DNA of 64,000 nucleotides from Blastomonas natatoria (GTDB lineage Bacteria > Pseudomonadota > Alphaproteobacteria > Sphingomonadales > Sphingomonadaceae): NCBI RefSeq assembly GCF_003201955.1, contig NZ_QJJM01000005.1:1-64000 (forward strand), written 5' to 3'. The notes below the pieces were generated by a model that saw only the letters and a list, made by a program, of their open reading frames with translations, did not search any database and had not been told where the DNA came from. This document shows positions 1 to 8,374 of this stretch, piece by piece. How positions within the stretch are numbered: the stretch's first letter is position 1; the number at the start of each line of letters is the position of its first letter. The translations under genes were made by a program, and so were the position numbers.

Positions 1-246
1 ACAACCAATGTGCCCCGATCTTTAAACCGAGGGAATGGCTATCCGATTATGTTGGCGACCAGATGAAGAGCGATGCGTCAGCGCCGCGTCCCGTCTGGTG
101 AGGCGTCATCTATGGATCGGATCGAGTCGGGTCAAACCCTTTTTGCAATTTTATTTCAAAATTTTTGGGGATTTGCGGCTAGACCTCGGAAAAACGGGGC
201 TTTCAGCCAGGCATCTTGGCCTTGCCAACGAGCACCCCGCACAGGA

Positions 247-1773
247 ATGATAGGGTTTATGGTGGAAGATACAGCCGCGGGAATCACGGATTCGGGTTTT
301 GCAAACCGCGTGAGATCCGCAGTTTTCTGGCGTTCGGGCAGCCAGATCGTCAGCCAGGTGGTGATGTGGACGACCACGCTGGCAGTGATTCGAATCCTCG
401 ACCCGGCTGATTACGGCCTGTTCGCCATGACCCAGGTCGTGATGGTGATGCTCGCCTTTCTCAATGGCTATGGCTTTGCCAGTTCGCTGATCCAGCAGGA
501 GCAGATCGACCGCTTTCGCGTCCGCCAGGCGTTCGGCCTGCTGCTCATCCTGAATTTTGGCATCGCCGCCATCCAGTTCGCCGCTGCGCCGGCCATCGCG
601 GCCTATTACGGCCAGCCACAGGTGGCCGACCTGCTGCGCTGGCAGACAGTGATGTATCTGGCGACACCATTCATGGCCGTACCCGAAGTGCTGATGAGCC
701 GCGCGCTCGATTTCAAGCGCCTTGCGATCGTCAACTTCATTTCCGCCTTTGTCTGCGCAACCACCTCGATCGTCTGCGCGCTTGCCGGATGGGGCGTGTG
801 GACCCTGGTGGCGGCACCGACCTCGATGGTCTGGTCTCGCGCGATCGGACTGTGCATTGCGCAGCGATTCGTCGTGTGGCCGAGCTTCGACTTCCGGGGT
901 ACCCGTGCGATGATCGGTTTTGGCAGCGCCATGCTGGTCAGCCATCTGCTCTGGAGCGTTCAGACCCAGGCCGATGTGCTGATTGCCGGCCGCATCCTCG
1001 ATCCACACGCGCTGGGCCTGTATGCCGAGGCGCTGTTCCTCGCGCAGCTGTTCTCGTCCAAGGTCATTCCGCCGCTCAACGAGGTCGCCTTCCCGGCCTA
1101 TGCGCGGCTGCAATCCGAGCCGGACCGGCTGCGTCCCGCCTTTCTCAAGGCCATCGCGCTCATCATGCTGATCTGCTGCCCGGTCTATGCAGGGCTCGCG
1201 GTCACTGCGCCCGAGGCGGTCTACACCCTGTTCGGCCCCAAATGGGTGGAGATGGTGCCGCTGGTCCAGATGTTCGCGCTCGCCATGCCGTTCATGACGC
1301 TGCATGTGCTGATCCATCCTGCGGTCAATGCCCTGGGTCATCCACGAATCACGGTGCGCTCGTCCGCCTTCGGTGCCGCGCTGATGCCGCTGGTGTTTCT
1401 GGTGGGCGTCCAGTTCGGCGTCACCGGGCTGGCGCTTGGCTGGGTGATCGGCATGCCGCTGGTGCTGCTCTTCAACCTCTGGCAGTCGTGCCCGGTCATC
1501 GGCGTACGGGTTCGCGACGTGCTGCTGGCCTGCGCACCGGGCGTGGGAGCGGCGGGCACCATGGCCGCCATGGTCTGGACGATGCGAATCGGCCTGTCAG
1601 GAACGCTCGACAACGGCCTTCCCGAGATCATGATGCGCCTCGCGTTGCTCGCCGCAATCGGGGTGCTCAGCTATGTCCTGCTGCTGCGCATTCTGGCACC
1701 CAGGATGCTGGCCGACGCCATCGCCCTGTTGCGACGTCAACCGCCAGCCATGGAAGAGCTTGCCCCCGGCTGA
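247..1773 (+). CDS. Wzx-type polysaccharide flippase (MOP superfamily)
   Basis: Predicted inner-membrane flippase that moves lipid-linked oligosaccharide units across the membrane during exopolysaccharide or O-antigen export. The N-terminal stretch RSGSQIVSQVVMWTTTLAV followed by RILDPADYGLFAM is typical of the WzxC/AmsL group, and hydrophobic segments recur along the whole protein, about 508 residues, the usual size. The frame is open further upstream, but the sequence before 247 does not look like protein. ATG 247 and ATG 259 are both possible; the AGGA just before 247 fits 259 better by spacing. It opens the glycan block shared with the fusion gene and glycosyltransferase that follow. Family call is firm; substrate unknown. 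Confidence 0.85.
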   Translation: MIGFMVEDTAAGITDSGFANRVRSAVFWRSGSQIVSQVVMWTTTLAVIRILDPADYGLFAMTQVVMVMLAFLNGYGFASSLIQQEQIDRFRVRQAFGLLLILNFGIAAIQFAAAPAIAAYYGQPQVADLLRWQTVMYLATPFMAVPEVLMSRALDFKRLAIVNFISAFVCATTSIVCALAGWGVWTLVAAPTSMVWSRAIGLCIAQRFVVWPSFDFRGTRAMIGFGSAMLVSHLLWSVQTQADVLIAGRILDPHALGLYAEALFLAQLFSSKVIPPLNEVAFPAYARLQSEPDRLRPAFLKAIALIMLICCPVYAGLAVTAPEAVYTLFGPKWVEMVPLVQMFALAMPFMTLHVLIHPAVNALGHPRITVRSSAFGAALMPLVFLVGVQFGVTGLALGWVIGMPLVLLFNLWQSCPVIGVRVRDVLLACAPGVGAAGTMAAMVWTMRIGLSGTLDNGLPEIMMRLALLAAIGVLSYVLLLRILAPRMLADAIALLRRQPPAMEELAPG

Positions 1774-1898
1774 TGGTCCGCGCTGTCTGTAACGGCTCGC
1801 TTCGCGCAAGATGCGCAAAGCAGCGGTTTTACAATTGCGCCGCCCTGTACCTGCATGAACTTGCAGATACGTGTCCTTGTCTTGAACCGGCAAGAGCG

Positions 1899-1926
1899 CA
1901 AATTCGCAATTTGTTGAGATTATACT
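1899..1926 (+). promoter_or_regulatory. Possible promoter/operator before the aminotransferase fusion gene
   Basis: Within the 198-base gap after the flippase, an inverted repeat CAAATT-CGC-AATTTG (1899-1913) lies just upstream of a TATACT hexamer (1921-1926) that could serve as a -10 box, about 45 bases before the start codon at 1972. No good -35 hexamer is visible at the right distance, so this is tentative. Confidence 0.3.
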
Positions 1927-1971
1927 GACATAAGACTGCTCGCTGCACCCCTTCAAGACAAGCGAGCCCCC

Positions 1972-4464
1972 ATGCCCGCATCTGCACTTCATGACCTTCC
2001 CCTGATCGCCGCGCGCCCGCCAAGGCTCAGTACCCTGATCGAAGCCATCGCCGAGATCGAAGCCTCGGGGATCTACACCAATGGCGGGCCGGTGGTGCGC
2101 CGGTTCGAATCGGCCATCGTCGAGCAGCTCTATCAGGGTCAGGGTGATTGCCTCGCGGTGCCCAGCGCCACGGTCGGCCTGATGCTGGCAATCCGCCATG
2201 CCCGCCGGCATCATGCAGGCGATCTGGCCATGATGCCGAGCTTTACCTTTGCCGCGACAGCGCATGCGGCAATCTGGGCCGGGCTGACGCCGCTGCTGAT
2301 CGACAGCGACCCCGATGACTGGGCGGCTTCGGAAGAAGCCGAAGCGGATGCGCTCCGCCAATATGGCGACCGCATCGCCGTCATCGTGCCCTATGACACG
2401 TTCGGCACCGGCATCGACACGGATCGCTATGCCCGTCTGTCCGCCGAAACAGGGGCGGCAATCGTCGTCGATGCAGCGGCTTCGCTGGGCAATCGCGATT
2501 CGAACGGCATGGGCTTTGGCGGCAGCGCTTCCTTCGCCACCGTCTTCTCGATGCATGCCACCAAGCCGTTTGCCACGGCCGAGGGCGGACTGATCTACAG
2601 CGCAGACGCCGGCCAGATTGCCGAGATGCGCGCCATGAGCAATTACGGCTTCGGCAACGCCCGTTCTGCACTGCAGCCCGGCATGAACGCCAAGCTTCCT
2701 GAAATTCTCGGCCTGCTGGCCCTGGCCCGGCTCGCGACGATCAGCGATATCGCCGAGCATCGCATCACGCTCGCGGATCGCTACAGGGCGGTGCTGGACG
2801 GTCTGGTCACCCCGCAGAAGGTGACGATGGCCACGGCCATACCCCAGTTCATGCCGGTCCTGCTGCCTGAAGCCATGGCACCGCATCGGGCGGCAATCAT
2901 GGCCGATCTTGCGGCGCATGGGATCGGATCAGGCCATTATTTCAGCCCCCATCTCGCCCAGCAGCCCTATTTCCAGCAGAGCTGCATCATTCAGCCGACC
3001 AGCATCGCCGATGCGATCGGCGGCCGAATGCTGTCGCTCCCGATCAGCGATGCCATGACGGTCGAGGATGTCGACCGCGTCGCCCGCGCGCTGCGCATGG
3101 CCTGTGCCCGCCAGCTTCTGCCAGCCCAGCCGCAGGCGCCGCTCGTCCACGAAACCGTGCTGATCGGCGGCGGACCTGCAGGCACAGCGATGCTGATTTC
3201 AGCGAGCAAGCAGGGCCGTCTGCCCGATCTGGCCAGCGGGCTCGTTGTGATCGAACGCAGCGCCCGCCTAGGCGGTGGCCAGCTCGACAGCTATGCGATC
3301 ACATCGGACAGCACGGCCGAGACCTTCCTGTCGGCTGCAAAGGACAATCCGCATCCCGAAATTGCAGCCCTGGTCGATCACCCTGCCGGCCGCGAGATTG
3401 CGCGCCATGCCGGGCGCCTGGGCGTGCCGCTGGCGCGCACCGGCGGCTTTCTGGACGGTCTGGGCCAGCGGATCGGACAGGTGGTGACCGCGCATGGCGG
3501 CATGCTGCTGATGCAGCACGAGGCGATCGACGCGCGGCAGACGGCCAACGGCCTGTGGCAGACAAGGGTGCGCGATGCCGTATCCGGGGCAGAGAAGGTG
3601 CTGCTTTCGCGGCATATCGTGCTCGCCACTGGCGGCTATCAGGCGCCCGAGGATGTCGCTGCTGCCGAGGTTGCGGGCATGGCTCTGGGCCAGCGGCTGG
3701 GCGATCGGCTGCTGCCTTCCGACCGCTTTCTGCGGCTGGGCGGGATCGAACGGCTGCGCGAGCGGCTGGCCGGTACGCCTGCCCCGCGCATCGCCATCGT
3801 CGGCGCATCGACGAGCGCGCTGGCATCGGCAGCGCTGCTGCTCAAATCGGATCTTGCCCTGGGCGCTGGAGCCGTGACCCTGCTCCACCGCCAGCCGCTG
3901 CGGCCCTTCTACCCCTCCGCCGAGGCGGCGCTGGCTGACGGGTTCACCGACTTTGCCCAAGACGATATCTGCCCGGTGAGCGGTTTTGTCTATCGCCTGG
4001 CCGGGTTCCGGCTGGAGGCACGCGAACTGGTGCTGCGGATGCTGGGCGTGGGAGGCCGGGCACCCGATCCGCGGATGAGGCTGCTGCATCTTGACGGGTC
4101 GCGGGATGCGGAGGCCGCCGAAATGCTCGAAGCATCCGATGTGGTGATCGGTGCGCTGGGCTATCGTCCCCATGGCTTGCCGTTCTTTGCAGCGGATGGC
4201 AGCCGGCTGGCCTTGTCTGCCGATGCGCCGGGGCGCCCGCGGCTCACGGACCAGCAGTGCCGGATCATCGATGCTGCAGGCGAACCGCTTTCCGGCGCGT
4301 TCGGCATCGGCCTTGCGGCAGGTTTCGTGCCCGAGGGCCGGCTCGGCGGTGAACGCAGCTTCCGGGGCAAGGCCAATGGCCTCTGGCTCTGGCAGAACGA
4401 TGTGGGCCAGCTGATCGTCGACCAGATCGCGGCCAATGCGGCAGCGGCACGGAGGGCGGCATGA
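1972..4464 (+). CDS. Fusion protein: DegT/DnrJ/EryC1 aminotransferase + FAD/NAD(P)-binding oxidoreductase
   Basis: An 830-residue protein with two apparent enzyme halves. Residues about 1-380 are a PLP-dependent sugar aminotransferase-like domain: Asp167 in IVVDAAASLG and the PLP-binding Lys198 in SMHATKPFATAEGG are present. From about residue 393 a second domain begins with VLIGGGPAGTAM (dinucleotide-binding motif at 399-404), and a further nucleotide-binding-like segment, IAIVGASTSALASAALLL, lies near residue 610, as in two-dinucleotide flavoproteins. The reading frame runs across the junction without interruption. It lies between a flippase and a glycosyltransferase and overlaps the latter by 4 bases, so I infer a role in making a modified (amino or oxidised) sugar or an acyl decoration. 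The product is unknown. Confidence 0.8.
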   Translation: MPASALHDLPLIAARPPRLSTLIEAIAEIEASGIYTNGGPVVRRFESAIVEQLYQGQGDCLAVPSATVGLMLAIRHARRHHAGDLAMMPSFTFAATAHAAIWAGLTPLLIDSDPDDWAASEEAEADALRQYGDRIAVIVPYDTFGTGIDTDRYARLSAETGAAIVVDAAASLGNRDSNGMGFGGSASFATVFSMHATKPFATAEGGLIYSADAGQIAEMRAMSNYGFGNARSALQPGMNAKLPEILGLLALARLATISDIAEHRITLADRYRAVLDGLVTPQKVTMATAIPQFMPVLLPEAMAPHRAAIMADLAAHGIGSGHYFSPHLAQQPYFQQSCIIQPTSIADAIGGRMLSLPISDAMTVEDVDRVARALRMACARQLLPAQPQAPLVHETVLIGGGPAGTAMLISASKQGRLPDLASGLVVIERSARLGGGQLDSYAITSDSTAETFLSAAKDNPHPEIAALVDHPAGREIARHAGRLGVPLARTGGFLDGLGQRIGQVVTAHGGMLLMQHEAIDARQTANGLWQTRVRDAVSGAEKVLLSRHIVLATGGYQAPEDVAAAEVAGMALGQRLGDRLLPSDRFLRLGGIERLRERLAGTPAPRIAIVGASTSALASAALLLKSDLALGAGAVTLLHRQPLRPFYPSAEAALADGFTDFAQDDICPVSGFVYRLAGFRLEARELVLRMLGVGGRAPDPRMRLLHLDGSRDAEAAEMLEASDVVIGALGYRPHGLPFFAADGSRLALSADAPGRPRLTDQQCRIIDAAGEPLSGAFGIGLAAGFVPEGRLGGERSFRGKANGLWLWQNDVGQLIVDQIAANAAAARRAA

Positions 4465-5528
4465 GCACGCCGATCGTCAGCGTGATCATGCCTGCGTATA
4501 ACGGGGCGGCCTGGATCGGCGAAACCATCGAATCGGTGCTGGCGCAGACCTTCACCGATTTCGAGATCGTGATCGTGGACGACTGTTCGACCGACACGAC
4601 ATGGCAGGTGCTGCAGCAGTTCACCGACCCGCGGATCCGCCTTTTCCGGGCCGAGCGGAATGGCGGTCCCGTACAGGCTCGCAACATCGCCTTTTCGCAT
4701 GCACGCGGTCGCTACATCGTGGGGCTCGATCAGGATGACCTTTGCATGCCCGATCGGTTTGCCCGCCAGGTCGAGTATCTCGATGCCCGGCCGGGCACCG
4801 TGCTGGTGGCGACCGAATCCCGGCTGATGCGCGACGGTCGGCTCGACCCCTGGCCCGGAATTGAGCCGACCACGCCGCGCGCCATCGACTGGATGATGAT
4901 GGTCGGCAATCCGCTGCCCTGGTCATCGGTCATGTTCCGCGCCGATGCTGCCCGCCGCCTCGACCCGCTCGAGCGGCAGGAAGTGCTCTATGCCGAGGAT
5001 TTCGACCTCTATCACCGGCTTCGCGCCTTCGGGGCGATCGCGCGCATCGATACGCCGCTGCTGATCTATCGCTGCCATGAAGGCGGCGCATCGAAGCGGT
5101 TCGAGGACATCATGTGCGCGAGCGCCGCCAGAGTGCTGGCGGAGAATTACGGGCCGGTCTTCGGCGATCGGGCCGGCGATCACGCAACCCTGGTCGTCCG
5201 CCACCTGATGCACGGTCTGCCGGTCCCGGACCTGGCCACCTTTGCCCAGCTTCTGGCGATCGTTGCCTCGCTTCACCGGCATTTTCTGGAACAGGGAGCG
5301 CCCGACCCTGCGACCGAGCGCTTCGTGGCGCGCGAATACCGCCGCATTTGGTGGAAGCTGGCCAAACCCGCACTGCGTCATGGCACCTTGCGCTTGCGTG
5401 AGGCGAGAGCGCTCAGGCCGCTGGATGCGGGGCTTTCGCTGCGCGAACCCGAATGGCTGATCTCGCCCCTGGTCGGGCTGGTGCGTCGATGGGTTCCCGG
5501 CTTAGCCCGCACGTCCGAAATGACGTAG
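4461..5528 (+). CDS. Family 2 glycosyltransferase
   Basis: Cytoplasmic or membrane-associated GT-A fold glycosyltransferase of 355 residues. The N-terminus VSVIMPAYNGAAWIGETIES, the IVDDCSTDTT nucleotide-binding segment and the DQDD metal-binding motif (VGLDQDDLC) are those of GT2 enzymes. Its ATG overlaps the stop of the fusion gene (ATGA), so the two are translationally coupled. The last 27 bases overlap the 3' end of the opposing phosphatase gene. Donor and acceptor cannot be told from sequence. Confidence 0.88.
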   Translation: MSTPIVSVIMPAYNGAAWIGETIESVLAQTFTDFEIVIVDDCSTDTTWQVLQQFTDPRIRLFRAERNGGPVQARNIAFSHARGRYIVGLDQDDLCMPDRFARQVEYLDARPGTVLVATESRLMRDGRLDPWPGIEPTTPRAIDWMMMVGNPLPWSSVMFRADAARRLDPLERQEVLYAEDFDLYHRLRAFGAIARIDTPLLIYRCHEGGASKRFEDIMCASAARVLAENYGPVFGDRAGDHATLVVRHLMHGLPVPDLATFAQLLAIVASLHRHFLEQGAPDPATERFVAREYRRIWWKLAKPALRHGTLRLREARALRPLDAGLSLREPEWLISPLVGLVRRWVPGLARTSEMT

Positions 5529-5972
5529 AACCCCATCGGCAATGGCGCAGGCATCAGCCCAGGTGGCATGAAAGCCCGACGCGTCGCCATAATAGGGATC
5601 GGCCACGGCCTGACCCTGCCGCCCTTCGACCAGATCGAGCGCGAGGCGCAGATCGGCGGGGGCGTCTGCCGGAGCGATACGGCGCAGGCCCGCCAGATTG
5701 TCGTGATCCATCGCTAGGATGAGATCGAAACGCACGAAATCCTGAGGCCCGACCTGCCGGCCGCGCAAGCCGGAGATATCGACGCCATGCGCCCGTGCAA
5801 CCGCGACCGCGCGCGGATCGGGTGGATCGCCCGCATGCCAGCCGCCGGTGCCCGCCGAATCCACCGCCCAGCCAAGATCAAGCTGGCGCACTCGGTGCCT
5901 GAGCGCCCCATCGGCGAGCGGCGAACGGCAGATATTGCCGAGGCAGACAAACAGGATTGATGGCGTCTGCAA
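5502..5972 (-). CDS. Low-molecular-weight protein tyrosine phosphatase (Wzb-like)
   Basis: Cysteine phosphatase of 156 residues, the full family length. The P-loop CLGNICRS gives nucleophile Cys10 and Arg16, and the general-acid loop DPYYG carries Asp125. In exopolysaccharide loci such enzymes dephosphorylate the tyrosine autokinase (Wzc type) that governs chain length; that kinase is not in this window. The start appears to be TTG at 5972, since no ATG or GTG lies ahead of the P-loop in frame. A purine-rich stretch precedes it. The 3' end overlaps the convergent glycosyltransferase by 27 bases. Confidence 0.9.
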   Translation of the reverse strand: MQTPSILFVCLGNICRSPLADGALRHRVRQLDLGWAVDSAGTGGWHAGDPPDPRAVAVARAHGVDISGLRGRQVGPQDFVRFDLILAMDHDNLAGLRRIAPADAPADLRLALDLVEGRQGQAVADPYYGDASGFHATWADACAIADGVLRHFGRAG

Positions 5973-6010
5973 ATCCTTGCCCCTTGTTTTGGGTCGTCAC
6001 GTCCGGTCGT

Positions 6011-6025
6011 TTGACGCTTGCGTCA
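6011..6025. promoter_or_regulatory. Palindrome in the divergent promoter region before the MFS gene
   Basis: TGACGC-TT-GCGTCA, a perfect 6-base inverted repeat with a 2-base spacer, overlaps a TTGACG hexamer that resembles a -35 box. It lies between the divergently read phosphatase and Spinster-like transporter genes. It may be a regulator binding site, but it is unrelated to the TTGTCCGGACAA operator found elsewhere in the window. Confidence 0.3.
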
Positions 6026-6088
6026 CCTCGGGGCTCTGCTAGCCAAGGGCAAGGACGCACACAAGAGACGCCACGAACGGGGAGAGAC

Positions 6089-7699
6089 ATGCGCATGGCA
6101 GGGCCGAACGATCATCAGGACACCGCCGCGCCGGGCATATCGCCCGCCACAAAAGCCTCGCCCTATGCCTGGTACGGCCTCTTCATCCTGTTCCTCGTCT
6201 ATGTGCTCAATTTCATCGACCGGCAGATCATCACCATCCTCGCGCCTGACATCAAGGCCGACCTGGGGCTGGACGATGCCGATATCGGGTTTCTGTACGG
6301 GACCGCCTTTGCCGTGTTCTACGCGCTGTTCGGCATCCCGCTGGGAAGGCTCGCCGATAGCTGGCACCGGGTTCGGCTGCTGACCGTGGGCCTCGCCGTC
6401 TGGTCGGCGATGACCGCCGTGTCCGGCTTTGCTAAGAACGGCACGATGCTGGGCCTCGCGCGCATGGGCGTGGGCGTCGGCGAGGCGACCGCCAGCCCTT
6501 CGGCCTATTCGCTGATCTCCGACATGTTTCCCAAGCGCATGCGTGGCACCGCGCTCGCCATCTATTCGGCGGGGCTGTATTTCGGCGGCGGCATCTCGCT
6601 GATGATCGGCGGCTTCATCGTCGCAGGCTGGAACAATGCCTATCCCGGCGGCGGGCCACTCGGGCTGGTCGGCTGGCAGGCGGCATTCCTCGCCGTGGGT
6701 GTTCCCGGATTGCTGCTCGCGGCCTGGGTCGCCACGCTGCGCGAGCCGGTGCGCGGGCTGGTCGATGGCCTGCCCACGCCGCCCACAGCCGAGCCGTTTC
6801 GGGGCTTCGTGCAGGAGCTGTTTGCGGTCATCCCGCCGTTCACCGTGTTTGCCGCGATGCAGCGGGGCGTGGCGGCGCTGGCGATCAATATCGGCGCGCT
6901 CGTTCTGCTCGGACTGATTGCGGCAGCCATGATCGCGCTCACCGGTGCAACGCTGCAGTGGCTGTGCATCGCCATCGGCTATTATGCCGTCTTCTCCTGG
7001 GCGAGCTCGCTGCGCGCGCGCGACAAGCCCACCTTTGCGCTGATCTGGGGATCGCCCGCCTTCCTGTGCACGATCCTTGGCTATGGCTGCGTCGCCTTTC
7101 TCTCCTATGCCACCACCGCTTTCGGGCCCAGCTATGCCGCGCAGGTGCTGGGCGAGGAGACCGCGAAGATCGGATTCTGGATCGGCGGCTTCGGTGCGCT
7201 CGGCGGCTTTCTGGGCGTGATCCTGGGCGGGCGCATGTCCGACTGGCTTCGCGCGCGCAGCGAGTCGGGGCGGATCATGGTCATCGCCTTCGGCCTCATC
7301 ACCCCGGTCATCCCGGTGCTGCTCGCCTTCACGACGGTGAGCGATCCCGGATCGGACAGCGATTTCATCCGCTTCACCGTCTTCGCCTCGCTCGCCAACC
7401 TGTTCGCAAGCTCCGCGCTCGGTGCAGCCGCAGCGACGACGCAGGATCTGGTCATGCCCCGGATGCGCGGTACCGCGACCGCCACCTTCTTCCTTGCGAC
7501 CACCCTGTTTGGCCTCGCGCTCGGCCCCTATCTCGCCGGGCAGATGTCGGTGATCTCGGGCAGCCTCTCGACCGGCGTGCTCTCGGTGCTTGTCATCGTC
7601 CCCGTGGGCCTCGCCCTGCTGGCCTTTGCCTACAGGCTGGTGCCGCTGGCCGAACGCACCGTGGTCGAGCGGGCACGCTCGGCGGGCGAGCCGGTCTGA
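6089..7699 (+). CDS. MFS transporter, Spinster-like
   Basis: Inner-membrane transporter of 536 residues with about 12 or more hydrophobic segments. LNFIDRQIITILAPDIKADL and GIPLGRLADSWHRVRLL (the loop 2-3 motif) are typical of the Spinster-type MFS group common in sphingomonads. ATG 6089 follows a GGGGAGAGA ribosome-binding site; the longer open frame upstream is not protein-like. It converges with the VOC gene with only 3 bases between the stops. It is the first gene with a transport role at the left edge of the island and may take up or export the island's substrate, but no island operator was found before it. Confidence 0.85.
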   Translation: MRMAGPNDHQDTAAPGISPATKASPYAWYGLFILFLVYVLNFIDRQIITILAPDIKADLGLDDADIGFLYGTAFAVFYALFGIPLGRLADSWHRVRLLTVGLAVWSAMTAVSGFAKNGTMLGLARMGVGVGEATASPSAYSLISDMFPKRMRGTALAIYSAGLYFGGGISLMIGGFIVAGWNNAYPGGGPLGLVGWQAAFLAVGVPGLLLAAWVATLREPVRGLVDGLPTPPTAEPFRGFVQELFAVIPPFTVFAAMQRGVAALAINIGALVLLGLIAAAMIALTGATLQWLCIAIGYYAVFSWASSLRARDKPTFALIWGSPAFLCTILGYGCVAFLSYATTAFGPSYAAQVLGEETAKIGFWIGGFGALGGFLGVILGGRMSDWLRARSESGRIMVIAFGLITPVIPVLLAFTTVSDPGSDSDFIRFTVFASLANLFASSALGAAAATTQDLVMPRMRGTATATFFLATTLFGLALGPYLAGQMSVISGSLSTGVLSVLVIVPVGLALLAFAYRLVPLAERTVVERARSAGEPV

Positions 7700-7702
7700 G
7701 AC

Positions 7703-8374
7703 CTATTTCAGGATCTGGTTCATCTCGATCAATGTGCCATCGGGATCGAAGAAATTGCAGCCGCGCACCCGGATGACGGGACCGCCGCCCCGCCCGGGAT
7801 ATTCCTGCATCCGGGGCGGCGCGGTCATCGTGACGCCGGGCACCCTGGCGGCGGCGGCGCAGCGGCCATCGACATCGTCGGTGTTCATCACGATGACATG
7901 CCCGCCCGGACCCATGCGCTTCGGGTAGGGACCCGGATCGGGCAACGGCGGATCGATCCATTGCATCAGCCCGATCCAGCCGATGAACGGATCGTTGCTG
8001 TTCAGCAGCACCAGCCGCGCCCTGGCCCCCGGCTCGCCTGCGGGCAGTGCAACGCCGCTCGTCTCCACTACCGTATCGTAATTGACCTTCAGCCCCACGA
8101 CATCGCGATAGAGCTTCAGCGAGGCCTCCATGTCGCGCACGATCAGCGTGACCCGGCGGATATCGGTGGGCAGGCGCTCGGCAGGCGCTTCGACGCCCGG
8201 CGAGCTGGTGGCGGGTCGATCCTGGGCGTGGGCCGGGATGGTGGTGAACACGACCACACATGCAAGAAACCGGACAGCTTTCCGATGAAGGCCGGAATAC
8301 AGAGCAGCCAGACGCAACCTTGCCCAGGACTCCGGCTTTCGCCGGAGAACGGTAAATCTCGCTGTTCCGCCCAT
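7703..8374 (-). CDS. Exported VOC (glyoxalase/dioxygenase-fold) protein with repeat-derived N-terminus
   Basis: The mature part (from about residue 75) is one vicinal-oxygen-chelate unit: RRVTLIVRDMEASLKLYRDVVGL at the start and GCNFFDPDGTLIEMNQ at the end. Ahead of it is a signal-peptide-like segment AVRFLACVVVFTTIPAHAQ, implying periplasmic location. The roughly 30 residues before this segment are encoded by a palindromic repeat (8281-8347), so the original start codon seems to have been lost. Translation probably now begins at ATG 8374 (or GTG 8377), overlapping the stop of the CoA-transferase gene. Reaction unknown. It is the last gene of the leftward operon driven from 14.47 kb. Confidence 0.7.
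   Translation of the reverse strand: MGGTARFTVLRRKPESWARLRLAALYSGLHRKAVRFLACVVVFTTIPAHAQDRPATSSPGVEAPAERLPTDIRRVTLIVRDMEASLKLYRDVVGLKVNYDTVVETSGVALPAGEPGARARLVLLNSNDPFIGWIGLMQWIDPPLPDPGPYPKRMGPGGHVIVMNTDDVDGRCAAAARVPGVTMTAPPRMQEYPGRGGGPVIRVRGCNFFDPDGTLIEMNQILK
8281..8347. repeat. REP-like palindromic repeat read in frame into the VOC gene
   Basis: The stretch contains GGCCGGAATACAG and a perfect stem-loop CTCCGGC-TTTC-GCCGGAG (8330-8336 / 8341-8347). Its form matches dispersed palindromic units of sphingomonad genomes, which is recalled knowledge and not a search result. On the minus strand it is open in the VOC reading frame and encodes the peptide segment LRRKPESWARLRLAALYSGL. Confidence 0.6.
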
